From assembly GCA_964035545.1 (NCBI GenBank), contig OZ037766.1:27979673-28043672 (forward strand): 64,000 bases of DNA. The letters run 5' to 3'. Below the pieces are notes generated by a model. That model had not been told where the DNA came from and made no database searches. It worked only from the letters and a program-made list of their open reading frames with translations. The translations under genes and the position numbers were made by a program. Shown here piece by piece: positions 51,864-63,967 of this stretch. Positions within the stretch are counted from its first letter, which is position 1; every line of letters begins with the position of its first letter. This DNA comes from Bugula neritina (Eukaryota > Bryozoa > Gymnolaemata > Cheilostomatida > Bugulidae).

Positions 51864-51947
51864 AGCCAGCTACTAGTGCTACTTGAAAAGACCTGATAAT
51901 TACCGAAAGAATAAGCATGTTGAAAACAGTTGCTATACTCAAAACAT

Positions 51948-51953
51948 AATAAA
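51948..51953 (+). terminator. polyadenylation signal, Bcl-2-like gene 4
   Basis: AATAAA about 85 nt after the TAG stop at 51861-51863. Confidence 0.5.
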
Positions 51954-53293
51954 TATATAACACGTATATATAAATAACTATTATGATATAAGAGTGTTTT
52001 TTCAAAAAAAATTGAATTATGCAATTAATATGACTATTATTTTTTATCCAAAGGAAAACTGATTGATAAAATATAACAGGCTAATTAATGCATATATCAA
52101 AATAGAGATTATGGTTTTACTTTCAAGAGCTTAAATCAAGATATCTTTATTGAATAGATGCATAAATATTTTTATGCAAAAATATGCATATATATGCTTT
52201 ATGTACACATGTGTATTTAATTACATACAACAAATTGAAAAAGGTAGAGAGACAAATCCTTAGACAACATGAACAAAGGAGCAAATCAAAATTTCAACAA
52301 GCCAAAGTTCTATTTATTGCATGAAATTAAGAAGCGTGAGTCAAGTTAAACAAAACATATTGCACTTGCTTTAACATGCCTTCTCATTGACTCAAAGTGT
52401 TCGCAACACAAAGGAATAATAAAGTAAGCAGCCAATACAAATTTTCTCATTTGATTTGTTGTACATTTGAGTAAAATCATATTTTGTAAAACAGCCTACA
52501 AAAACTATTTTTCTTATTATAGCTATGTTAAAATTTTAAGCTTTATATTAAATATATTGCAATTAATTCATGATGTGCTACAGAATTGAGCAGTTTTCAG
52601 AAAAAAAATCAACACACGCAAGCAGACACTCATAATGCATTAGGTAAGAATTTTACTTAATAATTGTTACCATAAAATTGGTTTAAAAATATTACCATTA
52701 ACGCTCATTATTGAACATAATAGTAATTATTGTCAACCAAAGAATCATTTTTCAAAAGCGAAAAAACCTTGAAAACATTTTTAAGTAATTGAAAAGTGCA
52801 TTTTATCAGCAAAATTCCTACTTATAAGTCTTATGAGTGTAAAACATTCTAATAAACTTAGACACTATATAATTATCAAATAGAGATCGTATGATTTCAA
52901 AACAAACAAGAATTTTTTTTAAAGAAAACTGTCAACATTAACTAACTATAAACAATATTAACTGCTTCAAATAAATTTCTTTTGCTAGATTTATAACTGA
53001 AACAATTTTAAATTAAGGGCGTGCAAAAATCATTCATTATATGTTTTTTTAAATGTTTTTCCAATACATTTTCATCTAACCTCTTTTGACTTACAACTTG
53101 ATGAACAGTTTGTAAAACGCTGGTGCATGGTTGGAATTTTGAAGCTGCACAGAATCCTTGAGTATGTTTATTGAGCACAACAATGAGCAAAAATATTTCT
53201 CACAATGCAAATCTTATATCAAATCAATTGATGAGAATGCCAACTTGAAATTTTAGAATTATCATAAGAATTTTTTTTATTTATTTTGCAAAA
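51954..53293. other. intergenic, no gene seen
   Basis: AT-rich spacer before the second receptor-like gene. The minus-strand frame at 53008-53190 has no exon-like borders. No repeat with clear ends was found. Confidence 0.45.
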
Positions 53294-56200
53294 ATGAATA
53301 GTTTTAATGAGTTCTACAAATTTTTTATAACTTGCTGGGTATTTGAGCTTGCTTGCAATCAGAAGTAAGTAGGAAAATTCTTTTTGTCTTGACCTAAATT
53401 AGCCCAACCTATTTTATTTACCACAATTTTATTATATTGTTTTCTACTTATATATTAATAAGTTTTTAACTATTTCTAAAAATTAAAATGCAACTCCCTA
53501 AATTATTTCTCTATTATCTTTATTTTAGAAAAGCATTCTATTTTGTCTCCCAATTAAAAAAAATATTTTTAGCATAACATAATGAAAGATAATATTTGAA
53601 TACTTTTAACGACCTTTAAAAAATATAATGGTTCATAACTACTTTGGTATAAGAAATAAAGAAAAAGTCACTTTTACACATGCACAAGATACAAACCTCC
53701 ATATATATTTTTATCTATGCGAGTCAAAATGTCAGTTTTATAATTTGTGTATAATTGTGGCGGACCTGCTTTCTGTGTGATTGTTAGTGTGTGTGCAACT
53801 GTGCACATACGTGTGCGCACATACAAACACGCAAACACCTATAGGTGTTGGTGTGTTCGTATGTGTTTGTTGGTTTATACTTATTAAAAGATATATAGAA
53901 AAGGTGTTTTGTTTTGATGCTTATTTTTAGTGCTGCTGAAAGGCCACTTGCAGAGTTAACAACAGTTAAAATTGATGACATTACAATCAATGTCACAGTT
54001 AGGTTTAATCAACCATCAACATCCCAGTCAAATTATGACTCTGCTATTCTCACATGCTATAATGAAGCATCAGGGCATGAACTTGAATACAAGAAGTTGA
54101 AAAAAATAGTTTTGAGTCAAGAAACGTCGGTGAAGGTAACACACAGTAAATACATTATATAACTTGACTGTTATACCATGACCATTATAATATCATGGGA
54201 TTAAATAAGTATTTGGCCAATAAATGTTTTCATTAGTTTTTATTTTTTTAGCCATCGTAATATATAGAGTGAATAAACTATTTTGAACTATACAAAAATA
54301 AATTTCTATGTCGTAGGTTAAAAATAATTAATTTGTTTAATCTGTGAGTGCTTTGTGGTAACCTAAAATTTTGCTATACAACTTGAGCTATTGTGTAGCA
54401 AAGAACATGTAGCAAATTAACAGTTAGTTTTAACTTTAATTCAAATAAAAACATCATGCATTTTTTACCAATAATTGTTTATGTAGAGTAAAATCTCATA
54501 AAATTTTGCTGATAAGTATTTTGTATAGATCAGAAAATTATTTTATTTATGCAAAATACATTTAGCCTGCACTAAAACTTACAGATTTAACAGTGAAAGC
54601 ACCTATAGCCGGTGATAACTATGCCCATTTAATGAATAAATCCAAATTCTACCTTTTTAGTTAAACTAATTGCTAGTATAATATTCAAAAAATTCTACTT
54701 TGTGCCTGACTATACTCAATATTACTATTTGCTTTCTTTCTTTTGTAAAATGATGTTTAATGATATCAAAGGGCAACACATTTGAAAAAAATTTAAAAAA
54801 ATATTCTAGTGAATTTCTGTTAGACTCTTTCAAAAAAAAGTTTGAAAAAAAGTTTAGTGAGATGGTTTTTTAGACTAAATGAGTTTTATTTAAACCTAAT
54901 ACGACATAATAATATTATATACCTTAAAATAGTTATTGTTTGGTAATATTTAGGTAAGCTTTAAGCCATTAATTCCTAAGAAAACATATCTGTTTGTGCT
55001 TCATTTGGCATCAAGTACTGTAGCAGATGTAGAAGATGCGTATTTCAATGCTTCATTATTTCTAGGTGAGTATTTTCTAAAAATTACTTTTGTTTTTTAT
55101 GGTTGTCTGTCGAAAAAAATGTTTATATTTATTTCATCTGTGTTTATTTTATTTATGCATATTCAAGTGCATTTATAGTAGATGCAATACTAACAATCTT
55201 ATAAGCTATTTGATAGTTTTGAATAACATTATGAGCCAAAAAAAATACTTCTTCCACCAGCATATCAAATAGCTGCAACATCAGTTTCTACAAAATATTA
55301 ACAAGAAGTTGTTGTATTCTAGTTTGCACAGCCTGCATGCGTTTGTAAATATGCAATCTTGAAAACACTAAAAAAAAACTCACGCAAGTTTATAGTCGCT
55401 ATCCCTGTGAGAAACCCCTGCTAGAACGGGCTAAGGACTATTGTTTAAATGAGGCACAGGAGCAATTATGACTGGATGCTCTTCCTAACATTACCAATGG
55501 TCTTTGTCGGGGTTCGAACCCACAACTTCGTGTTCACAAAGCAAACGCTTTAACCCCTAGACCACGGCTGCTCCCTAACACTAAACACTAAAAGGCCAAC
55601 TTTAAAAAATTCTGTTTTTTAATTAATTATGGCTTTCTACTATAAAAGATTTAACATGCAGGTAACCTATATAGCTGTGATGTAATACTATAAAATATTT
55701 AACAGGTAACCTATATAACTATTATATGAAAAGCTGTCTTTTTAACAAATAATCAACTTTGTTTTTCTAGATTTTTTATAAAAAAAAATTAGAACATATA
55801 TATATTATATCAAAAGCTTAGTTTTTCACGTAATTTTAGCCCGTTTACAGAATGTAAGCAGTTTTTAAAACCGGGATGAAGTACTTTTTTTAAATAATCA
55901 AGTGTATATTATTAAACCTAGATGCTCCAAATGTTTTTATGTAAAAATACCTCTTCATTATGTTTATTCGACTTTGTATTTAAAAGTATGTATTTTAATG
56001 AAATATCTACTAAAAGTTTACAATGTAGGAAACTGCTAAGGAATAGTTGCTATAATGCATAATTAAAGTGAAATTCGAGCATTAAGTTATTATCAAATTT
56101 GGAATGTTTTTTTAAGAAGAGGCAGAGCTTGTAAATTACAGAGTTTTTGAGGAAGCTCATAATGTAGACATGCTAAAGTTGGAATACACAGTTAACCTCT

Positions 56201-59200
56201 ACTCTGAAGCAGAGGCTGTTATACTACATTGCTTCAAAGCTAATGGAGATCAAGCTCAATTGTCATTTACATATAGAGGTAAAGTATATGTGAATTAATA
56301 TGACTGCTTTATTATGTATTTTCAAGTTAATTAATAAAAAGGGTAATCTTATACAATGAGGTATTGAAATATTCTATTGTTGTTTTATGTAAACATTGTT
56401 AGATGAGACACCACATGTAAACCTTGTGGACAAAAGCCTGGTATTGTATAAGTTGGATGGAGGATCACCTGTGAGTGCTTTAGATGCACTTTTTAATGAA
56501 ATCCAGTGGTGGAAAGTTGATATGAAAAAGTCTTACTTGGTGTCTAGAATCGACATGCACTTTGACACTAAGTATACAGGTAATTGATAATAAGATATAG
56601 TTTTAAAATTTTAAAGTACAAAATAAAATCCTACACTTTTTAGATATATAGTTTATAGCTGATGATTGGTGACTTCGCCAGTTAGTACTGGCACTTCGTC
56701 GCCTCAGCATCTTTGGTGTGTCTTCCTCCACTTTAGTAAGTTTGGAGGACATCCACCACCACCAATTATCAAGACTCTGAGGCACCTCTACATGGTCACC
56801 GCTGGTAACTGGTTCTACCAGGCTAACGGCTCAAGGATCTATGGGAGCTACACCCAGACAGAAAAGACAAGCTTGTGACATCCTGCAAGGGCAGTTATTC
56901 CTTACACTCTGAACTATATCCGGCCAGTCACTGCAATTACTCAGAGTCAGAGCTTGTCTTGGATCATCCTTGCCAGCTCAATTGACACTGCATAATAGAG
57001 AGGGCTGCTTTGCCAACTCCCAAATCACACAGTAGCCTCACAAATTCTTGCCAGCACATGTTGTATCATGAAGTCACACAAGAAAGAACACTCATACTGG
57101 CCGTACGTCATTCAGAATAAAAAAGTCCAACTTCATATTAAACCTAACCTGGCCTCATGGAACATCAGAACGGTGCTAGACTGTTCATACGCTAAATGAT
57201 CAGAAAAAAGAAGCGCCATTATATCGAAGGTGTTGTCAAACTACCAAATAGACATTGCTAGACTGAGTGAAGTATGATTTGCTGAGAAAGGCTGTATACG
57301 TGAGGAGAGTGGATATACTATCTACTGAAGTGGGAAACCATTATCAGAAAAGAGCAAATCAGGTGTAGGACTAGCCATCGGTAACAACATCACATCAAAA
57401 CTTTGCAAGGATCCTAAACCTGTGAATGACAGAATTATTACAATGAGACTGCCACTGAATCATGACCGTTACTGTACCATTGTAACAATCTATGCCTCAA
57501 AAATGATCATTACGCTTGGAAATATTGATGGCTTTTATGACCAGCTCAACCAGACACTGAGGGATATCCATATATCTGACAAAATCATCCTTATGGGTGA
57601 TTTTATTGATCGCGTAAGTGACGACTTTTCTACCTGGAAAAATGTCATAGGAATGCACGGCTCTGGAAAAATCAATGCTAATGGTGAGCGTCCCCTGAAC
57701 CTTTGCAGCCAATTTTAACTCGCAATCACCAACACCTTTTTCAAACATAAGCCAGCCCACAAGAACTCATGGATGCACCCCCGATCTAAGCATTAGCACC
57801 TGATTGACTCTGTCATCACTCGTCAACGTGATCTGATCAAGGACATACACGGCATTGGAGCAATGCGTGGGGCAGACTGCAACACAGACCATATCATGAT
57901 AAAATCATGCATTAGCCTCATCTTCAAAAGAGAAATGAAGAAGTCCAAACAACCAAGTAAAAAGCTCAACGTTGTCAAATTGACAGATAAGGAAATACTT
58001 GATGACTTGAAAACAGCACTAAGTGAGAAACTGAACTTTAGAGCAACTGGAACACTAGATGACGCATCCAAAACCTTCAATAACACAGTTTATGAAATAT
58101 CGAAGAAGAAGCGCGGCACTGTTGGCAGAAAAAACAAGGACTGGTTTGATGAACACTCCATATAACTAAAAGACTTATTAAGTGAGAGGAACCTAGCTTA
58201 TTCCGCTGTCATGAACCGATCGACCAGGAAGACCAAAAGAAGGTACAAGGAATGTAACAAAGCACTTCAAAAGAAATGCCGTGAACTAAAGAACAAATGG
58301 TGGCAAGACAAAGCAGCTGAACTGCAGTAACTGATTAACCAAAATGACATGGGAGGCTTCTACAAGAACCTGAGGGCAATCTGGGGTCCACATGTAAACC
58401 ACCCAGACCAACTGTTTGACAAGGACAGCCACACCTTCCTCACACAGAGAGACGATTTATGCAGAGATATACAGAGCACTCCAGAACACTCCTAAACAAA
58501 ACAGAAAATGGGGACCCTGACATCACCAGTCACATACACCAGCAGTCAGCCCAAGAATGAATGAATGAATGGCTTAATGTCACAGTTCTGAGAGCTGTAA
58601 ACGCACTCTCTGACAGGAAGTCTCCAGGAATTGATGGCATTCATCCTGAGCTGTTGAAGAAAGGTGGAGCAGAGTTTATACTGAGGCTTACTGAACTCAT
58701 CACAGAGTCATGGAGAAACAAAGAGGTACCACAAGATGGGAAAGATTCACAGCCAGTCACGATCTTCAAGATAGGAAACAGGCGTGTTTGCGGAAATTGC
58801 CGTAGCATCTCACTACTCTCTATCCCAGGGAAGGTATTTGCCTGTATATTACTCAATAGACTCCCGCAGCACATAGAAAAGTTTCTTCCAGAAGCTCAGC
58901 ACGGTTTTCAGGCAAGCAGAGGCGCCTCGGACATAATATTCTTACTAAAACAGATCCAGGAAAAATGCATAGAAAAGAATATGCCTCTGTACATGATCTT
59001 TGTTTATTTCACCAAGGCATTCGACACAGTAAACCGAAGGACATTGTGGATTATTCTAAAAAAACTTGGCTGCCCAGATCAGTTCACTAATCTGATTGCA
59101 GCTCTACATACAGAAGGAAAAACCTCTGTCAACCTAAAAAAAAGATCTCTCAGCACCATGCGAGATCACATACAGTGTAAAACAAGGCTGCGTGCTGGTT

Positions 59201-62200
59201 TCGACCCTGTTCTCTATCTATCTCACTATGGTTGTGAACCATCCTTTTAATGGCTATGATAAGAGTGTATGGATTCAATAAAAATCTGGCCTTGACTTGT
59301 TCAATGTCAATCAGTTCAAATCTTTCATCAGAACAAAAAAGGTACTCATCAGAGAACTCATGTTTGCTGACGACTCTGCCTTTGTTGCCCACTACCATCA
59401 GCAGGGTCAGGAAATCATCACCCGTTTTGCAAAATCTGCCAAATACTTTGGACTAAAGATAAATATAACCAAAACAAAGATGATGTATTAACCACCACCA
59501 GGAAAACATGATGAGGGAGAAAAGATCAGTATAAATTGAGAAATCTGCAACACAGTCAAGAGGTTGAAATACCTTGGCTCAACTATCATGAACAACAACA
59601 AACTTGATCAAGAACCCCAATTGAGAATGTCAAAAACGTCACAAACTTTTGGAAGGCTACGAAAAAAGGTTTGGGATAACGGAGACTTGACAACCAACAC
59701 AAAATGTGCAGTCTACCAAGCCATTGTTCTATCTACACGCTGCTATATGGAGTGGAGTCATGGACAGTCTATAAGATCATGGCATACAACTTGAATGCCT
59801 TTTTTATTAATCAACTAAGACTGATATTGTCAGTGAAATGATGGCACTTTATATCTAATATGAGGATCCTTCAGAAAACTAACATTGCCAGTCTATATGA
59901 CACCCTCATCCAAAGAAATCTAAGATGAGCTCGACAAATCAACAAATTAGATAACACCAGGATTCCAAAACAGGTTCTATACTCACAGCTAACAGAAGGC
60001 TCCACTGACATTGGCAAACCGAGGCTTTATTACAAAGATACCATTAAACGCAACCTCACGGACAAAGAGATATCTCTAATTAAATGGCAAATGTTGTCAT
60101 TTGACGGACCCAGATGGAGACTAATAATACACCAGAAGTCATAGTCGGACACGACAGACAGCAAGGAGGAGGAGTTTATAGCTGAGTGTTATAAAATTGA
60201 TTAAAAGTAGTGCAATATAGTTAGCTTTTTAATACACAAAAAATGAATTCTAAAAAAAATTGTTTTACTTAAATTCAACACACGCAAATAGACAGAAAAC
60301 CACCTACAATAATTCATGTTCATTCAATAGCATATACCACTTATACAATTGGTTGTAACTTGCCTATAACATATATATGTCTAAACTCTAAAGAAACTCA
60401 CAATAAACATGCGTGTTGAAAGTTATACACAAACAGTAATTATATGTTCTGAGTTGAGCAATTTCCTAAAAATGTCAGAGTTTTCTTTCATATTTAGGTA
60501 AAAAAAAGTGGAAATATGACATTACAAGCTCACTTTTGAATGCTCCAAGTTCCCCTTGTTTAAACAATAGAGTTTCATGGCCTTATAGACGCCATCGAAA
60601 AATAATAACTGCAAATGTGACGGCACTCTTTCATCCTACTTTCAAGGCTCGGCACGTTGCAATCTGCTTTTCTGCAGTTCATAAAGCGGTTTCTGTACCA
60701 GAAGTGTCAATATATAGTTATGGTAAGGCAATATAATATATATACATACATATGTTTGTGTATGTGTGTGTATGTGTATGTGTGCGCACGCACGCTAATT
60801 CAATTGATAATTGTTTTCTAGCCTATTAAACGAGCAGCATATTGGGTTCTTTCGATTAAGGGAGCAGCCGTGGTCTAGGGGTTAAAGCGTTTGCTTTGTG
60901 AACACGAAGTTGTGGGTTCGAACCCCGACAAAGGCCATTGGTGATGTTAGGAAGAGCATCCAGTCATAATTGCTCCTGTGCCTCATTTAAACAAGTCCTT
61001 AGCCCATTCTAGCAAAAACCCTTTCCATCAGGGGTTTCTCACAGGGATAGCGACTATAAACTTGCGTGATTTTTTTTTATATTGGGTTCTTTTGATTGAA
61101 ACAAAATTAAAAAGAAAAAATGTCAAAGATACTTGTATATATTTGACAAATACAGAAAATGTCCTCTCAGCTAAACTCAATAAAGCTAATGAATCAATTC
61201 CAAGTGGAGTAGAGCTGAAGTGTTCGACCAGAATAGCTGGTGAAGAGGTGAAAAATCAACCTACATATGTGAACATAATTACATGTAAGCAATTTGCTTG
61301 ACTATACTTTAAAAATGCTTGATAAAATTTAAAGTATTCGAAGTGTTATAATACATGCAAATGAAATATTATATTTTAAGTATTCAAAGTACTATGATAC
61401 ATGCAATTAGTTAAATTATATATTCATAGGAAAAATTGTTAATCATGCTTAATATGAAGTTTACTATAAACCTCATATAATTTACATAAACTTTCATTAC
61501 ATATATACTGCATATCATATCATATCATTTGTATTCCTAAATGTAGCTCCTTTAACTCCAAAGTTAGATTCACATCAGCTGCAGTACAAGGCAGAACAAG
61601 AACCTTATTTACAACTGAATATTATGTCATCGGAGCTGAATAATTATGATACTTTGCAAATTGACTTCACTACGGTACAGAAACCTTTAATTAAAAAGTC
61701 TTTTAATGTGGCACCAATAAACAATCAGATAAAGGTTAGTCTATAGCTATAGTGAAAAATTTATTTTTATAAATTAAAATGTACAAGTATGTTGTTACTA
61801 TCCCTGTGAGAACTCCTGATGGAGTGAGCTTTTCTGAAAGTCGGCTAGAGTAACTTTTTATTTATATGCTGAACAATAGCTGTTTCTGACTAAATTTTTT
61901 TTCTTATAAACATCACCATGCAATTGTTTTTATTGAGGTTCAAATCTATGACTCCCCGTTTACTATAATGAGCAAACACCATAACTCCAAGATTATGGCT
62001 GCCTCTTAAAAAAGTTTGCATGATAATATGAATAGATTGATAACAGTCAATATATGCACTGATTATTATTTAACATGTCCTGACTTGGCTAGCAGCAGCA
62101 TAATTATAAAAACAGCAAATTAATTAAAAAGATGCGAATTTTATTAAACTTCTATAATTATTTTATATTTTTATAACGATGTTTAGATCTACAACATAAC

Positions 62201-63967
62201 TTTTGGCAAAGAACACTTGTGTGAAACTCAAGCAGCTGTAACAATAAACAATATTCAGAGAGTAGGAAAGCTTCACCATTTTGACATATTAACTCGTAAG
62301 TTGAATACCATTGAAAAATTTACATCTCTCTATGAGCTTTAGTACGTATTGTTATAACAGTTATAACAGTTTAAATATATACCAAAAATATATGTTATAA
62401 ATATCAGTGATTTGAAAATGAATTAAACAACATCTTTAACTGGAAAAAAATAGGATTTTTTAAAACCAATTTGAAAATGTGTTTATTTTTCAGTATTTTT
62501 TTCTGGTACCTGACTATAGCAATGGTAAATTATGTGGCTTTTAATATATTAATAACTCTCTAAAAGTTACATTGATTTATATATATGTGTAAATATTTAT
62601 TTTACAATGTCGTCATGTAGCGTCAAACTGCATTTCAATGCAAGAGATTTAATCAAGCACTTTTATAAAAGGTGAATTTATTGAAATGCATGTATAGTTT
62701 GAGATCATTTTTGCTGCCTTGGTAATTAGCTAATTTTTATACAAAGATTCTTATAAAGATGAAATTTGAGATTTTTTTTCATCAATCTATCTTATAAAAT
62801 CTAAATTCTAATACAACTAACATAAGCTGGAAATCCTTAGTCAGTGAGAGCTATAATATGTGTTCCTGTAGTATATGTTATATGTCTATTCATGATCAAA
62901 TGCATTTTTCAGCTCCCTTACCACCAGATAGCGTCGAACTAAATGTACTGAGCGATTCTGCAATAATGGTTTGGAAACTTTTTCCAGTTCATATGAGCCA
63001 TGTTGATTCAATACATCTAGAGTTGTCTTCCTTGGACCTTCCCACATTTAGTGAAGTAAGCAAAATATGGTCCTTTCTACAAAAACTGGATATAGTGACA
63101 GCAGAATGTTTCTTTGTTGTGAGGGTTTATGCCTAACCTATATTATATATAATTTTTTGAAGCAATTACATTTATGCCTTGTTTCTGTGAATTATTACAC
63201 TGCCTGCCTATACAGAAATTTGGTTTTTTCTCTACAGATAGTTTATGTTTTCAGTCTGTAGATATATTTAAAAATAGCTACATATTTACTGGAATTGAGC
63301 AGAACCGGGAGTATGAATTCTCAATATGGACTTTCTCTGAAGAAACCAAGTTGTCATCACCAAAACGCACATTCGTAAAAAGTTTCATACAAGAAAAAGA
63401 AGAAGGTAATATACTTTCAGTAACAGTTTTAGACTTAGAAATATTTTTAGTTATATAATGAAAAAATAATTGTTTAATTAATTTTAAAATTTCAAGTTAT
63501 TTAATCTTCACTTAATGCTATATGTATAACACGAGAAATAACTGGCAACAACATGTTATACTGAATTATACTTACAGCTAAAGTTTCTGGCAGCGTTGTG
63601 GTACTGAACACAATGATCATTTTGATAGTCTGCTTTACAGGCATAATAATGGCTAGCTGGTAAGTGTGGTTTATCTTTTCATAACTTCAACAGTGATGAT
63701 ACTATTTTTTGTCATATGAATTGTGTCGTAATCTAGAAAGATTCTTTTGAGAAAGTAACTTTTAATATCCATTAAGAGTGTTTGTTTGACAAAACCTTTT
63801 AGTTTAAACTATTAATTTTTCTTGTTATAGTTAAGATATAGAATAGCATCTTATTGCTATGCTGATTTCAACATTTTTCATCAAATACTGTTTTCATTAT
63901 ATTTATATTAATTTAGAGCCACTTTAGTGTATGGATCCCATACAATGAGCACACACTAACTATATAG
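53294..63967 (+). CDS. single-pass receptor-like protein with Ig/FN3-like modules, 13 exons, about 609 aa
   Basis: Family not recognised. Exons 53294-53364, 53931-54135, 54954-55065, 56117-56278, 56403-56579, 60498-60722, 61129-61284, 61547-61734, 62187-62295, 62913-63055, 63255-63405, 63578-63659, 63919-63967 (1830 nt). Exon 1 gives a signal-peptide-like start (FYKFFITCWVFELAC) with the needed phase-2 donor. Three modules are each built from an exon pair with a phase-0 middle intron and look FN3-like (for example NREYEFSIWTFSEETKLSSP). The four phase 1-1 exons between them show Ig-like F-strand cysteines (AVILHCFKA, VAICFSAV, VELKCSTR). A transmembrane helix (about 571-592) is followed by a short tail. 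The last exon depends on the AG at 63917-63918; the AG two bases upstream would instead create a stop at once. Exon 7 uses an unusual AAAG acceptor. The gene could continue beyond the window. Confidence 0.65.
53782..53870. repeat. GT/CA-rich region with imperfect hairpin
   Basis: GTGTGTGCAACTGTGCACATACGTGTG is followed by ACATACAAACACGCAAACACCTAT and its near reverse complement ATAGGTGTTGGTGTGTTCGTATGT (about 20 of 24 positions pair). Intron 1 of the second receptor-like gene. Confidence 0.7.
55374..55582 (-). mobile_element. tRNA-derived SINE, copy 3
   Basis: Reverse copy with an intact tRNA-like head: GGAGCAGCCGTGGTCTAGGGGTTAAAG and the B-box GGTTCGAACCC read on the minus strand. It ends in a T-run. 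An 11-bp flanking duplication AAACACTAAAA occurs at 55363-55373 and 55583-55593. Lies in an intron (55066-56116) of the second receptor-like gene. Confidence 0.88.
57130..58165 (+). pseudogene. LINE endonuclease domain remnant
   Basis: Pieces include SGVGLAIGNNI, TIVTIYASKM and IILMGDFIDRV (the GDFN-type catalytic motif, with Ile for Asn), then GKINANG and a later DCNTDHIMIKS (the SDH-type motif region). Stops interrupt it, for example at 57716-57718. It follows the domain order of an APE-type LINE endonuclease. Confidence 0.8.
58561..59794 (+). pseudogene. LINE reverse transcriptase remnant
   Basis: The open piece 58561-59250 carries PGIDGIHPELLK, ISLLSIPGKVFACIL, EAQHGFQASRGASDIIF and FTKAFDTVNR (motif A region). 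A shifted frame at 59297-59491 holds LMFADDSAFVAH, the catalytic FADD motif. A third frame at 59564-59794 holds KYLGSTI. The best guess is a jockey/CR1/RTE-type LINE; the clade was not determined. At least two frameshifts plus stops separate the parts. Confidence 0.88.
60748..60795. repeat. TG/TATG microsatellite
   Basis: TGTGTATGTGTGTGTATGTGTATGTGTGCGCACGCACGC, just downstream of the donor at 60722, ending in an alternating purine/pyrimidine GCGCACGCACGC segment. Confidence 0.8.
60858..61078 (+). mobile_element. tRNA-derived SINE, copy 4
   Basis: The best-preserved copy: GGAGCAGCCGTGGTCTAGGGG (A-box region), GGGTTCGAACCCC (B-box), GGAAGAGCATCCAGTCATAATTGC, and an ending GACTATAAACTTGCGTG followed by a T-run. 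It is flanked by a 19-bp duplication ATATTGGGTTCTTTYGATT at 60839-60857 and 61079-61097 with one mismatch. The right end lies only about 50 bp before an exon at 61129. Confidence 0.9.
61795..62009 (-). mobile_element. tRNA-derived SINE, copy 5 (degenerate)
   Basis: Reverse, strongly diverged copy: CTATCCCTGTGAGAACTCCTGATGGAG at the tail side and CCAAGATTATGGCTGCCTC at the head side match the other copies in order. The B-box is decayed. It is intronic, between 61734 and 62187. Confidence 0.7.

Larger units (their letters stand above)
56663..60172 (+). mobile_element. LINE (non-LTR retrotransposon), decayed, with perfect target duplication
   Basis: A 3510-bp insertion bounded by the perfect 13-bp duplication AGTTTATAGCTGA at 56650-56662 and 60173-60185. 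It is visibly richer in GC than its surroundings. The order is an apurinic-type endonuclease (about 57130-57940), reverse transcriptase (about 58560-59500) and a C-terminal region to about 60140. There is no poly-A tail; the 3' end is GGAGG-like. Many stops and frame changes make it inactive. It lies in the sense direction in the intron between 56579 and 60498 of the second receptor-like gene. Confidence 0.9.

Noticed and set aside
60861-60935. A functional tRNA gene
   Set aside because: A- and B-box sequences are present, but the arms do not fold as a full tRNA and the sequence recurs with the same non-tRNA body and flanking duplications, so it is a SINE head.
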